64,000 nucleotides of DNA, from contig NC_043746.1 of assembly GCF_902148845.1 (NCBI RefSeq), positions 6,423,555 to 6,487,554 of the forward strand. The letters run 5' to 3'. The position numbers were made by a program, and so were the translations under genes. This DNA is from Salarias fasciatus (lineage: Eukaryota; Chordata; Actinopteri; Blenniiformes; Blenniidae). This document shows positions 1 through 12,819 of this stretch, one piece after another. How positions within the stretch are numbered: the stretch's first letter is position 1; each line of letters starts with the position of its first letter. The notes under the pieces are model-generated. The model was given only the letters and a program-made list of their open reading frames with translations, was not told the DNA's origin and did no database searches.

Positions 1-494
1 TGCTTATCTGTAAAATCTGCATCTGTGCAGCATAAAAAATATATAGATTTTTAAAAAAATATTTTTAAATTGTTTGCAGCTTTTGCACAAAACAGTTAGT
101 CTGTGTTCGTCCATTAGTTTAGTGCTGAGAAAGGATTTTGATAAGTATTATTTGCACGATCAATAGATTAATACAATACATAGAAAACATTTATTTAAGA
201 CTGCTTATAGGACTTTAAAAAGTAATCTGATTACACTCCAACAACAACGTTCAATGATAAACCAATTAACTCACAGAGATGCATTTTTAAAATCCATCTT
301 AAAATATGTAATATTTGAGATTGTTTCAGTTTCTCTTTCCAAAAATTAAATGAAGTTCTCCCTTCTCGCATGGCAGAAATGATCAGGAGATAAAAGGTCC
401 ATAGTATAGTGGCAGGAGTTTCTCACAGGTGTGTAACAGTGTGTTTGTTTCTAAAGATAATCTCCCTCCTTGTTTTCCCCTCCTCTCGCTGCAG

Positions 495-1670
495 ATCATC
501 CTTCAGTCGATGCATAAATACAAGCCACGAGTGCACGTCATCCGGCACGACCCCCGGCTGGACCTGTCCCAGATCCAGTCGCTGCCGGCCGAGGGAGTGC
601 ACAGCTTCTCCTTCCCCGAAACCGAGTTCACCACCGTCACAGCCTACCAGAATCAGCAGGTAGCGCTGGAACCCAGAGGCCGTGGAACTCCTGGCTCCGC
701 CCGGCCTCCGACAGCTGAAATGTTCACATCGCCAAACGGTTTAATCAGAAGTTACGGAAAACAGGAAATGACTTGATTTAGCCGATTTGCAGGCTTTGGC
801 TGCTGTGTGCCAGAAATATTAAAAAAATCCAGATGTTTGGTCCTTGCTGTTAACATGCCGGTTGTCATGACGACCCAGTGGACAGCTCCGGTTAATGTGG
901 CCTCGTGTAACGTTTGTGGCACCAGACTGTGACGCTGATGAGGCCTCAGAAAAGTCCTGAATGTGCAACATGCTGATTTTCAGCCAGGCTCACGTGTGCA
1001 TGAGTGTGTGTGTGTGTGTGTGTGTGTTTTCCCATGCACTGGGCGACCTAACCCCACAGTTGGCGACCATCCCTGCAGTAACAGAGCCGTCCGCAGGGAT
1101 GGCCAGCTCTTTTCATCAGGGCTCATTTTACTATCAGCACATGTATTATTACAGAACGGCAGTGATGAGCTGTGACTGCCGGAGTCCGCAGCCCCGTTAA
1201 AGCAGCACATAAATCCGCGTGACCCCGGGACCCCTTACTTTTCCCCCTGTTTGACATGGCTCATCGCCCCGGGTGCTGCTGGGAGATGCGGTCCCGGAGG
1301 CGGGCTGTGCTCTGCCACTCTCCTCGCTGCTGTAAAGCTGAGTTCATTGTTGTTTCAAGACGCCGCCGGTCGACCGTCCGCTCTAACCCGCCTCCTGTCC
1401 TCCCCCCCGGGCCAGATCACCAAGCTGAAGATCGACAGGAACCCCTTCGCCAAGGGCTTCAGGGACCCGGGGAGGAATAGGTAGGAACCGTCTGAGCTCC
1501 GGCACTCCACTCAATGAGCCAGGAGGGATTCTGGGTTCAGCGGATGAAACCTGAAGCCACGTAAAACCCTCGAATAAAGCCGAGCTGTGGAGTGCAGAAT
1601 TTCACACCTCTCAGAATCAATATTGAAATACCTGGAATAACATTTTTTACTGCTTTTACAGTATATGACC

Positions 1671-1710
<40 letters not shown>

Positions 1711-2478
1711 GGGTGTTGGATGGCCTGTTGGAGTCATATCCCTGGAGAGGCCCTCTCAGCCTGGACTTTAAGCCGTTTGCCATTCAACTCCAAGGTGCCA
1801 CTCTTTCTTATTTTTAACTTCTCTGCTCTCAGCTGAGGTTTTTTTTTCTTCTTCTTTTTTTTTTTTTTTTTTTAGGGTTTTAATGTGAAATTGTCTGACA
1901 TCCTGTCAACAGGCAGCTCGGGATCGAGTGGCCCGGTGAAGGGCCTCCTCCCTCTCTCCCCGTCTTCGGCCCTTCATCCGTTCTCGGCGCTGTCCTGCCA
2001 GGACGCCGCCGCCCTCCACACCCTGGCCTTCCCGCTCTACAGCAAGTCGGCCGCCGTCTCCCCGCTGGCCGGCCGAGCCTTCACCTCCTCCTCCTCCTCC
2101 TCCTCCTCCTCAGACAGACTGCGGGGCCTTCCCCTGCTGCCTCCGCTGACGGACCTCTCGCTGCTGTCGGCGCTGCAGGGGAAGAAGCCCCCCCTCTGCA
2201 GGGACGCGTGTCCGGCGGCGGGGTCCCCCGAGAGCCCCCCGTGCCTGATCCCCCTCCACGGGCCCCTGGGCCCCCCGGGGTCCGCTCTGATCCCTCACCT
2301 CGCCGAGGCGGCGGCGGCGGCGGCGGGCCCCTACTGTCTGTACCGCTACAGCTTCCCCCTCAGCCCCCAGCTCGCCGCCGTTTCCCGGCACGCCAAGCTG
2401 TCCGAGGACAGCGCCGCCGCCACAGACTGCTCGCCGCGCCAGTCTCCGTGGCACCCGACCACCAACCACTGCCTCTGA
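495..2478 (+). CDS. tbx22: T-box transcription factor TBX22, 3' part (four exons; 5' end outside window)
   Basis: DNA-binding T-box repressor, nuclear; in mammals it is needed for palate formation. Four exons are visible: 495-659, 1416-1480, 1709-1794 and 1913-2478. The first two encode the C-terminal half of the T-box ([30 protein letters not shown], then [13 protein letters not shown]). The third reads [13 protein letters not shown] followed by SLDFKPF, which is diagnostic for TBX22 rather than TBX15/18. The last exon starts GSSGSSGP and ends WHPTTNHCL, like the human end WYPAINHYL. It holds poly-Ser (2090-2110) and poly-Ala (about 2307-2325) runs. Exon phases agree throughout (0, 2, 1). 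Upstream T-box exons lie left of position 1; 1-494 is intron. Two acceptors are unusual: exon three follows a (GT)n tract, and the last exon has a competing acceptor at 1875 that would give an early stop. Family identity is near certain, TBX22 assignment strong. Confidence 0.92.
1004..1027 (+). repeat. (GT)n microsatellite in tbx22 intron
   Basis: Perfect dinucleotide run of 12 units. Confidence 0.9.
1673..1706 (+). repeat. (GT)n microsatellite forming a splice acceptor tract
   Basis: Perfect GT run of about 17 units ending directly in the AG at 1707-1708 that begins a tbx22 coding exon. It replaces a normal polypyrimidine tract. Confidence 0.9.
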
Positions 2479-2870
2479 CAGCTGGACGGCGCTCGCAGGC
2501 TCCGGCCCGTTGACTGTAACAAGCCAAAGATTATTGCAGGAAAACACTGAGGCCCGATTCCCTCCTCCGGCCAGATGGGGAGGTGTGTCTGTGGGGACGC
2601 TTTTTGTATTTAAGAGGTATTTTTGTACGCAGTGTTGGATTCTACCAGCACAGAAACTCACCCCGAAGCGGCTTCGCTTCACCGTGCACGCCCGTCTCCG
2701 AGCCCGCTTCGGAGAAAACAGAAACATGTCTGTTCAGGTAGGATGTAGATTTTATTTTCACGGCCGAAGCCAAAGAGCGTCAGCAGTGAGACCTGATGTG
2801 TCACTATGAATGGACCCGACTGTTAAACTGACCTGAAGTGCCGATTAAAGTGTTTTTTAATGCTTTTTTT
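2479..2870 (+). other. tbx22 3' UTR with poly(A) signal
   Basis: Non-coding sequence directly after the tbx22 stop. An ATTAAA hexamer at 2844-2849 followed by a T-rich stretch is the best poly(A) signal. The exact cleavage site cannot be read from sequence. Confidence 0.5.
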
Positions 2871-4380
2871 TTTTTAATTAAGATGCAACCGGTTCACAAC
2901 GTTCTTCTCTCCACACACTGCACCATACGGACCGATGATCCAAACACAATACACACACCTGCACAGCTGTTCAGCAGGAAGCAGCTCTGACGGTTATTCA
3001 GTGAAACTGAACAAAGGTCAGTCTCACTTAGGCTTTTTTTTCTTTTCTTTTTTTTTTTTTTTAAATTCGGTGTCATGGCTGACCACCCCTGACTAATAAC
3101 ATGAGCTCATCAGGTCTCTCTGTGATTTTAGAGGAAGAAACTCCAGCTGCCAGAATTCAGGCAGCCAGTTTCCATCCCTGCGCTTTATTAGCAATAATAA
3201 GACTAATCAGAGACGCATGGGGGTGAAACGGTTATTCCGCCGCCAACCGCCGGCTGCGGCCGGGCTGAAACAAGCCTCCCTGCCCTGCGAAGCAGGCCTG
3301 TCATCGCCGCGGTGTTATGACACGGCTCCAGGATCAACAGTAAATCAATACCGCTGCGAGAAGACCTTTTTTTAAGTCGTGTGGACGGAGAGTGAAATGA
3401 AAACTTCTCACTGCTGCGGGCCAGGGTAAATGCTGTGTTTTTGTTTTTAGGTTTTTTTTCTTCTTCTCCTTCTTCTTCTGGCTCGTACCAAACGGGGGAA
3501 CGCCCGTTCAGCCGCTGATGTGATAATTCCTGCCTTCGGCTCAGCCGTCCCTTCCTCCCTCTTCCCTCTCGGCCCAGCCGGGCGGTTTAGGCGCAGCTTT
3601 GGGGGGGGGGGGGGGTGAAATGGTCTGTTTCCAGACAAACGCTCATAACCAAACAGCAATTTACTTGTCACGGGCCGAGCGCGGACGGCAGTGAGCGAAC
3701 GCGTGCTGGACGTTTGGAAATAGCAGGAAGGAGCTAATTGGGCGTCCGGGGCGAGGGGACGGCCCCGTGCAGGCCGGTCAGGTGCACGGCGATCAAACAG
3801 CCCGTCCTTTGTCCGCACGCAGACGCAATCTCAGGCCGTTACTCGATACTGTCTGTCATTTCCATGTTTGCCTTGGGAGGACAATCATTTTAAACTCCCT
3901 TCTAATTCCTGATCATTCAATTAGACAAATTGCTTTCATACCGGGAGAAGCTGAACTCTGCACCTGTGACTTTTCGGTACATTACAGGCAGACACACACA
4001 CAGCGAGCTTGTTGGCAGGAAAACACTCCACTTGTAGCTTTTCATAGACCAGTCTAAACAAGTCTGCTGCACTGCAAACGTTAAACCATGAACGGAAGAC
4101 TTTTCAGTTTGCCTCGTCCGTGCTAACATTTAGCAACAGTTGTGACTTCCCTCTCGTCGACGGTACCCGAAACAGCTGAGACATTTTCTGATGTTAGGTT
4201 TGCAGTAACACCGGCCGGGATGCCTCTGGACGGTCCGGCGGTGATTGACAGGCAGTAAATGGGGAGAAATTTGACCCCGGAGTCATTTGTTTCCAATCAT
4301 GTGAAATGGCATCCTGAAACAGGAGAGAAGCTCAGCAGAGAGTCGGGACGAGTAAATATACTCAGGCCTTCATTAGATTA

Positions 4381-4413
<33 letters not shown>

Positions 4414-4466
4414 TGTCAGTTATCTCCTCCTGGTAGCTGCCACACACACACACACACACACACACA
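4381..4466. repeat. Two (CA)n microsatellites
   Basis: CA runs at 4381-4408 and 4441-4466 separated by 32 bases. Confidence 0.9.
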
Positions 4467-5107
4467 GAGGCAGTGGTTTGCCCATTCAGCCTCCTGCCCT
4501 GCAGCTTTACCCGGACTCGGCTAGGTGTGTCTCGTATGCAGCTTTACGCTCGACGCTATTTTCTCTGCAAACTCAATAAAAGCTGGTTATTTATCAGGTC
4601 AGATTATAGGACGTGACTGAGCTCAGCTGTAAAGTTGAAAGTGAAACCAGCTGTGGCTGAAATTGAATTACGCTCGGTGAGTAATGTGAAAAGCAAGAGC
4701 AGTTTAACAGTTATTAAGCGCTCCGCCGCTGCTCCTTCCAGCGGGCCGAGCTGCAGTGAAAGCGCTCCTCTCACCAGCGTTTCCCTTTTGACCTCAGCTG
4801 TGTCACTGAAAGCTCAAGAAGCCATAAATATCATCCCAACGTGTTATAAATCCGCGCCGTCTTTGGCATCGGCACTCTTTCGGCATCACACGGAACGAGC
4901 CCGACGTGTAAACCTGCATAACTCTGCGTTGTGTGCCCGTGCAGTGGTTTGCAGCGCGGCCACACGTGTGCACGGACAGGGGTCAGCGGGGCAGTGGAGA
5001 GGCATGCGCTCCCCTGACAAGGCCCTGTCTTCCAGAGCAGAGGTTAGAGACATGCAGAGGACAAACAGCTTTCACATGTGGCCCGGCAGCTGGCCGGTAG
5101 ACATGTT

Positions 5108-5108
<1 letters not shown>

Positions 5109-5153
<45 letters not shown>
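5109..5153. repeat. (GT)n microsatellite
   Basis: Perfect GT run of about 22 units. Apparent reading frames across it are low-complexity artefacts. Confidence 0.95.
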
Positions 5154-5155
<2 letters not shown>

Positions 5156-6961
5156 GGGGGGGTTTCCCCTCTCGAGTGCTCCATCTGTGCCACAAACCTC
5201 ACGCCATTCATCACGCGACGTGTTAATAACTCCAGCAGCTCTCACACCTCCAGCTCTCAATTTTCACCTCCGCTGCTTTGGTTTTGCGGCGCAGGCGGCC
5301 GACGACTCGCCGGACCGAGCCGCCGGAGTCACCAGGCGAAAACACAACTCCTCTCGTCCCGGTTTGACGCTTTTAATTTGAAATAAAGTGGTACGTCTTT
5401 ATAAATAGCTTCCTCACCCCACCCCACCCACCCACACACACATGGAGGGCATTTAGCGTGAGCACTTTCTCAGATCGGCTGGTGTGTGTTTATCCCCAAA
5501 AGTAGAATATTTCTCATGCCTGAAAAATGTTACATCGCTTTTATGGGAAGCAAAACAATAAAAATACTTGTGTTTTTAAACTAAACCCTCTCACTCCATA
5601 ACTTTTAACAGATCCAGACCGGGGGGAAGCGGGACGAATGACTTCTTTATTTTTCACTGTCAACATTAACGTTTGTAAATGTTATCTAGGTTGCTTTATT
5701 CTCTTTAACATCTGCTTCTTCAGTGTGGTTAGTAGACTTTAAGCTATTCAACAAGTGGTGCAAACCAAGACAACACTGTTATGATCACACTGATTTGCCC
5801 AATAATTATTTTTTCATGTGAAAATCACAGAAATATAAGATGAGCAACAAATGGAGCCTTAGAAGTTTTAGTTTTACTTAGTTTTAAGCTGTTATTTTCA
5901 ACTTTATGCAAATGACTGACCTCTTTTAATACCAATAAATGAATGGGGACAGAAGGTGGTCGATCTGATCACACTGAGGTGGAGAGAAATGCAGCACTCC
6001 CACATTTCACTGAACTCTTTTTCAGACTAGACTTGTAACCAGCAGCATAAATACAAATGTACTCAAGTATAAAGGGATCCTTGAACTTTAAAGGCTATAA
6101 TTTTTAAGCATTCAAATTTACTAATACTTAAGTATAGCCTTCAACATGTAATCTCCACATAAATGAGCAAAATAAAAAAAGCAAATATTTCTATAGTTCT
6201 GAAGAGGAGAATCCTGCTTTATATCCACCTTTGTTTATCATACTGTCGTGTTAATAAAGACTACTTTATTGTTCTTTTCAGAAATGTTCCAGATGTTCAG
6301 GACAGGTAAATCTGATCCAGTATGGACGGGCATTTACGTGTGGATAAAAATCAACTAAGTGGTTTCTGAATGAAATACTCTGCACTTTTAATAGCATATT
6401 TTTTAAGAACAGGATATTTTTATTTATAGTTTTCTCTGAAGAAATCTTTGAAGAGAAAAAGCTGCAACATGTTTGCTGTCACTGATCTTCCTGTAGGAAA
6501 ATGTTTTGAGTTATTAGATGAAAACACTGAAAAAAGCCTTTCCTTTTATACAATGACTACAATTCAATGACTGAACTATTTTTAGCTTCAGTTGAGTCAA
6601 TAAAAGTCCAATCACTGTTTCTCTTTTCACCAGTTAACCCTTAAACAAGCATCTCCGCTTCCCTCGACTTTTCATATTTCTCCACCTGTGCTTTTATCTC
6701 GCAGGAATCGCCGTGTTTTACCGCGGCCATCTAATTCAATTACTCTGGCCTTTCTCGGGGAGCTTTTCGGGGGTGTTTTGTCATCAATGGAGCTGTGTGC
6801 TTTAGTGCGAGGGTGGCTGGAAGAGGCCTGTCAGCACTCAGCTTATGACCAACAAACACAGCGCACACTCTGACCCGGGCCGTCCATCACCGGGAGCTGC
6901 CCCCCCCCCAAAACCCCCAGCAGGCCTGCTAATTCCTCCCTTTGGCTGAGGAATCCTACAG

Positions 6962-7194
6962 GTGTGTGTGTGTGTGTGTGTGTGTGCGTCAGACTCTGGC
7001 AATGGACAATGGTTTTATTTAATACAAACCTATAAATCACCTCTTTTGGAACAAGAGATGTGAGATATTCTTTTTCTCTTTGCCCATATCTCTGACAGAG
7101 GGATAGATCGCTCTTACTTCTTTCTGCTTCCTGTGTATGACAGGTTATCACTCCCGGGACAGAAAAAACGAGGGGGGGGGGGGGGGGGGGGGGG
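6962..7194. repeat. (GT)n run and a 23-base G homopolymer
   Basis: GT run at 6962-6986 and an unbroken G run at 7172-7194. The G run could fold as a G-quadruplex and is also prone to assembly error. Confidence 0.85.
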
Positions 7195-7533
7195 TTTGGA
7201 AAAGAGGCGGGGAGTGATTGAGTGAGAATGATGCTCCGTGGCTGATGTATCGGATGGCGGGCGGAGGGGACGGGGCGAGGGCGGCGGGTGGAGGGAAACC
7301 GGTGATTTAACGCCGGCATGTACGCCGCGCTCCTCTTATCCCTGCCTCGCTTCTTTCATGTCTCAACCGAGGGGTCGACCCGCCTGCCGCCCCAGATGGT
7401 GCTGTCCGTCTGGGCTGCCCTCTACAGGATGTGGCCCTCTCACCCCCACCACCACCGCCCTGTATTCGCTTAATTGATTTCAGGGGAGGAAGGCCCTTTT
7501 TTCTCCTCTGTTTCACACATACACGCACACATG

Positions 7534-7703
7534 CACACACACACACACACACACACAGACAGCTTGCCAACAGCTCGTGCCCCCAGTTCACACACACACA
7601 TACACGCGGCTGGCGCTGTGCGCTGTCAACGCTAATTCAATTTGGAACGCGGGAGTGTGACTAACAGCAGACCTGCAGAGTGTTTTACCATATGCACCGC
7701 GCG

Positions 7704-7775
<72 letters not shown>
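7534..7775. repeat. (CA)n microsatellites
   Basis: CA runs at 7534-7557 and 7707-7775, with a few CGC and CACG interruptions at the start of the second. Confidence 0.95.
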
Positions 7776-7776
<1 letters not shown>

Positions 7777-9394
7777 CAGTAACTACAGGTATTTCCTAGT
7801 GGTAAAAGTCTCTCAATTCTCTTATTATTTATACTTCTGCAGATCTCCAGTACACTATTACAAGAAAAGCAGCATTAATCTACATCTCTAAATGTTATAG
7901 GAACAAATCTGAGGTGAAACAAGACTTGATTAGATTTAGGAATGTGTAGTGTGTGTTGACTGAAACACTGTTACGTCTCAAATCCCACAGCCTTCGATAG
8001 AAGTCCGCCTAATGACACACCATGTACCAAACACAGACTTGTTCACTTCTTTTAGCCGGGATGGAACATAACACAACCTTTCCAGACTCTTGCTGCAATT
8101 TTAAAAGTCATTAATTGTTGTAATACATAAAACCTTGATGTATGGTCATTTTTTTAGGAATGAGAACAAGATGAAAAAAACTTAATTAGTAGTTAGAGCA
8201 CCTTGAGTCTTGTTTTAAACTGTTTCTATTGAAATTACATTTTACTAAAGATGCAAAAATGTTGAAGAAGCATGATAGAAATGCAAAACTACAAATTTAG
8301 ATTCAAGGTATTTAAAAAAAATGTCTGAAAACGAACACCTTGAGATTGTCCTGTAAAGTAACTTGGTGCATCTTTTTTTTTTTTTTAACTAAATTACAAA
8401 AGTACAGAAATAACCTAAGTCTTGCAATATTGGAGTGAGTTTTAGTTGTTTCAAGTTGTGAGCAGTGAATAAATCAGATTACAGTTGAAATTGTTGAAAT
8501 TGTTACAACTCTCACACTATGAGGCGTGAGAGGCTAACGGCTAACGGCTAACGGTGAGAAACAGGCCTAATGTTCTGCCGGCATGCAAACTACTCAAAAG
8601 ATATGCTGACGGTAGATTTTTTTTACTGCAATTACAATGTTGTGAGCAAAAACTCAGTTTAATTTCCTGTTCTGTAAAAGAATCCCTCTCACTCTTTTCA
8701 ATTCGAATATGTCTTCATACTATCGTTGAAATTATGACACTTACCTTTAGCATATATTTTTAGGAGGCCTTTCTAAATTTGTGTCTTTGGTTTTAGAGCT
8801 ATAATCTTTGCATAAAATTATCTACATAATGGCACAGAGGAAGAATGCATAGATTAAATTAATTGGCATCTTTAAATATCATTTATTGGGTGTCAATGTG
8901 TCCCCTCTTTAGGAAAAATAAATATGGTGGCTCTAGTTTATATATTCAAATGAGCTCTACGTGCATGAATTGAAACAAAAAGAGTTCGAAAAGACGACAG
9001 CAATGGCTTCACAGCGAGCGATTCTGCAGCATGTGAGATAAAAGACTGTAATAAGTGACTTTTCATGTCTGCTGTAGCTGAAGGAGTCGGCCTGTCTCTG
9101 AGGCGATGAACTGAAGCACATCAGACCAGCGCATGTCAACATGCGGGCACAGAGACCTGCAGACAGCCTCGGCGCTAAACACTCGGCTGCATGTCCTCGC
9201 GCTCGGCCTGCTCCACCGCCGTCAGAGGGATCGGGGCGAGATGAGGGGGTGAGGCGGGGGTTAAGTCGGGGGGGGGGGTTAACAGGGGTGAGAAGCAGGG
9301 CGGGTGGGATCAGGTGTGTGTCTGCGTGCATGGCAGGAGATTGGTTCAATCTTAATGAAGCGTGGTCTTCAGAGCAGGGATGGACGGGGCCAGC

Positions 9395-9644
<250 letters not shown>

Positions 9645-10387
9645 CAACAGATGGAAAGTGGGGAAAGCCCTGGGCTGCAGCGATTGGTCACACATGCCCA
9701 TCGATATCTGAGTAGAACCAATCAGCTTGGCTTCCTGTCTTTGACCTGACCCTTCACGGCGAGTAATTGAATATTTCAAATGGGAAGCTGAGAGGTGGAG
9801 GAGAGGAGGGGAGGGAGACCCGCTGCCTCATGTTCCCAGAGCATCTGAAAAGCTATTTTACATCGATAATGGAGGTTTTCATGCCAGCATTCAGGAATAA
9901 GTCTGAATTTAACCGTATCTTCGAAACATTGTTAGACATCACTGACAGAGTGAATAAACTGTTATACAGTGCACAATTTCAAAGACAATTTCATTTCATT
10001 CTCTCTTCTGCTGGAAAACCCTCATCACTTTATTCCAAACAGGAGTTTTAAAGTATAAATGCAGCATCTCGGTTATTATACAGTTATTTCCCTGAATCTA
10101 GTCATCTCTCCTGACGTTTCTTGATTTCTTGGTGAATGTTCCTGGAAAGATTTTAATTAGCTGGTATATCATTGAAAGATTTACACATGATGACTGCTGC
10201 AAGTCACATTTGGTCATTCGATTACTGACTGGTTTATCTCAGGAACATCAAAACAGGGGCGACGGTGCCCACATGTTCAGACCACAGGTATTCTGTTGAT
10301 ATTCATCTTCCAGAACAAGCTGGAGACAGACATTCTGAAGCTGATGGTAGGAAAGTAATGGATTATGATGAAAGATGATTTTTTAAA

Positions 10388-10505
10388 AAGGCCTGCACTG
10401 TGGTTTGGTGGTCAGTACTTTTTCCCCAAAACAACAATGTCCACAGTTGGAGAGTCAAGAGAGAGGGACGGGCATTTTTGTGTGGAGTTTGCATTTTCGC
10501 CCGCT
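10388..10505 (+). repeat. Degenerate tRNA-type SINE fragment
   Basis: Reads GCCTGCACTGTGG, then TGGTCAGTAC, then GTGTGGAGTTTGCA. These are remnants of the common fish repeat that begins CTGCACGGTGGTGTGG and carries GTGTGGAGTTTGCATG. The middle is diverged. Assigned from memory of the repeat. Confidence 0.45.
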
Positions 10506-11945
10506 ATGTGTGTGTGCGCGTGTGTGTGACTCTGAGAAAAAGAATGTCTGTGCGTGCGTATGACTTACAGCGACATATACAGTTATGCACCCGTTTTCAC
10601 CTATAAAGCAGCATTACAAAATGAAAAACATATTTAAAAAAATAGGAAAATAAAGAGATTTCCTTATTTTTGGTTCGGAGGTTTGATCACACCACAGATA
10701 CAATAAAGCAAAACTAATGTGTAAGATGACCTGGTCAGCAGCTTCAAGGGTAAAATGTATAAAGTGATTCTAAACAGACTCCTATCCTTTAGTATGTTTT
10801 CTTCCATGTGTAACTGCAAATCTAATTTCTCGTCTATGTAGGAACCCGTGATATTATTACCCAGAAACACTGGAAGTGATTGGAAAATCATCCAGAAGAT
10901 CTGCGGCCTCGTTACAAATTGTCTCCTCGAGATGAAAGTTTGAATCGCGGCTCATGACTAACCGTCCAAACACACTGATTCATATCCTGCGTCTGAATCA
11001 CACCCAGACCAGCCAGTTCCTGTTGCAGTGCTGAGAGGTTTTTCAGCTCTGAGCTGCTCCGTTTCTCTCTTCCTCCTGTGTGCAGGAGCAGACGGCCACA
11101 TCGACAGGACCACCAGCCCTCCGGACCGCCACCTGTCAGCGGGGCCCGCTCCTCTGGAACCGGGGCCGCAGGGTGTTGACGGCACCGGAGGGGAGAGCCA
11201 CCAGGTATCGACGCCTGACACGCTCGTAATCCGCACAAACACAGGCCCGCCCTCGCGGCGGCGCTTCTGCAGGAGCCGTCTCCTCCGGCACATCTGGTGG
11301 AAGCATCTCCTCACATGTGTCGGGATGCACGGAGGAAAATGGGCCATGACAGACCTTCCCAGCTTTAATCATGTTGAAAGAGAAGAGCTGGCCATTGGGA
11401 GTTTAAACTAGATTTAAAACAAGATGTATCGAATGGATTCTGAGGCGCTCGCTGCAAAGGGACGTGGAATTTTAATTTTGGATGATTTAACTGAGGGCAG
11501 AAATGACTGACAGCTGCTGGATCACCGAGGTCAGCGGCAAACACAGCGAGGAGGAGGAACATGAAAAAAAGCCGTGTGCGTGCTCGAACACACCGCAGAC
11601 GTCTCACTCATCAAAGTATCTGGTAATAGGAAAAATAGAGACCTGTGTCAGTCTTGGGGCTCTGATGATGATTGTGGATGTGGTTAAGTGTGCGCTGATG
11701 ATGATTAGGAGGGACACAAAAAGGGTCAGAGGTGGAGGGGTGTCACTCCAGTGTGTGTTCACGCAGAGATTTTCACGTGCGCGCTCGGATGGCACCTGTA
11801 ATGGCTCCCAGCTGAGACGCCGCGCTCCTCCCACCTCCAGGACTGTGAACTCTGGACGTGTGGAATGAGCCGCTGGCATGCGGACGGCAGAAGGCCGCTT
11901 CCTCCGCAGGTGACACCTTTGACCTCTCATCTGTTCCCTGTTGAA

Positions 11946-11978
11946 GGAGAGAGAGAGAGAGCGAGAGCGAGAGAGAGA
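11946..11978. repeat. (GA)n tract
   Basis: Purine run of GA units with a few C interruptions, in the intergenic region beyond the chmp1b 3' end. Confidence 0.85.
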
Positions 11979-12729
11979 ATGGGGAAATAGCCATGTATTT
12001 ATATTGTCAACACAAATATAAAAACCACAGCATAAAATCACAAAAGCCAAAACACAAAAATAGACAAGTCACAACATGACACAATATCTTGAAATCCAGG
12101 CACAAAGAACCCACGACACAAAAGATCCTCTCTCTGTCAGGAACTTTTTAATCACTTGTGGAAGTGAACCGTCAGGTCCCAGAATGGTGGCAGCTACATT
12201 AATACAGGGGAAGTGCTCCGTCAGTAAAAACAGATAAAGTACATCTGCTACAACAAATCAGCCACAAGTGGAAGCAAAACCGAAACCAAGACTCTGCATC
12301 TTCACTCATGCTGCATAAACATTTACGTTAACAAGTTTCCATTAGCATTAATCAGTCGGTCAGTCAATACACAAATAAATAAATACATCAATATATAAAT
12401 ATAGAATTAAAATGGCTCTGCGTTTTATAAAGTGCATCATTTGCTCAGAATGAGGTAATGGCTGTTCGCAATACATTTCTTGAAAATTTGCAAAGAAAAA
12501 GTCATCATCAGTGAGCATCCAAATCAAACACAGCAGTCTGCCGGTTCCGAGCGGATAAACACGAACACAAAGGAGTTTAACGTGAGTGCAGAAGATGAAG
12601 GGACGCAGCTGGAAGCAGCACTGTAAACATCGGGAAACGAGCATCTCTTGTCTTTCTGTTGAGAGCACAGCAGAGGCCACGGAGCTTGCAGAGACGTTGC
12701 TTCTTCTTCTTCTTTTTTTTTTTTTACTT

Positions 12730-12819
12730 TTTATTGATCGCTCATTTCTTGCGTTCACTCTTTTCACTCCCTGTGCTTCCTTCCCTTGCTTCTCCGTCCT
12801 CCTTTCCCTCCGTGCAGCA
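12730..12819 (-). other. chmp1b proximal 3' UTR and poly(A) signal
   Basis: An AATAAA on the minus strand (plus TTTATT) lies at about 12730-12735, some 85 bases after the stop. A longer 3' UTR is equally possible. Confidence 0.4.

Noticed and set aside
2110-2727. 205-codon minus-strand frame opposite the tbx22 last exon
   Set aside because: GC-rich shadow of the real plus-strand coding sequence; Arg/Gly-rich and family-less.
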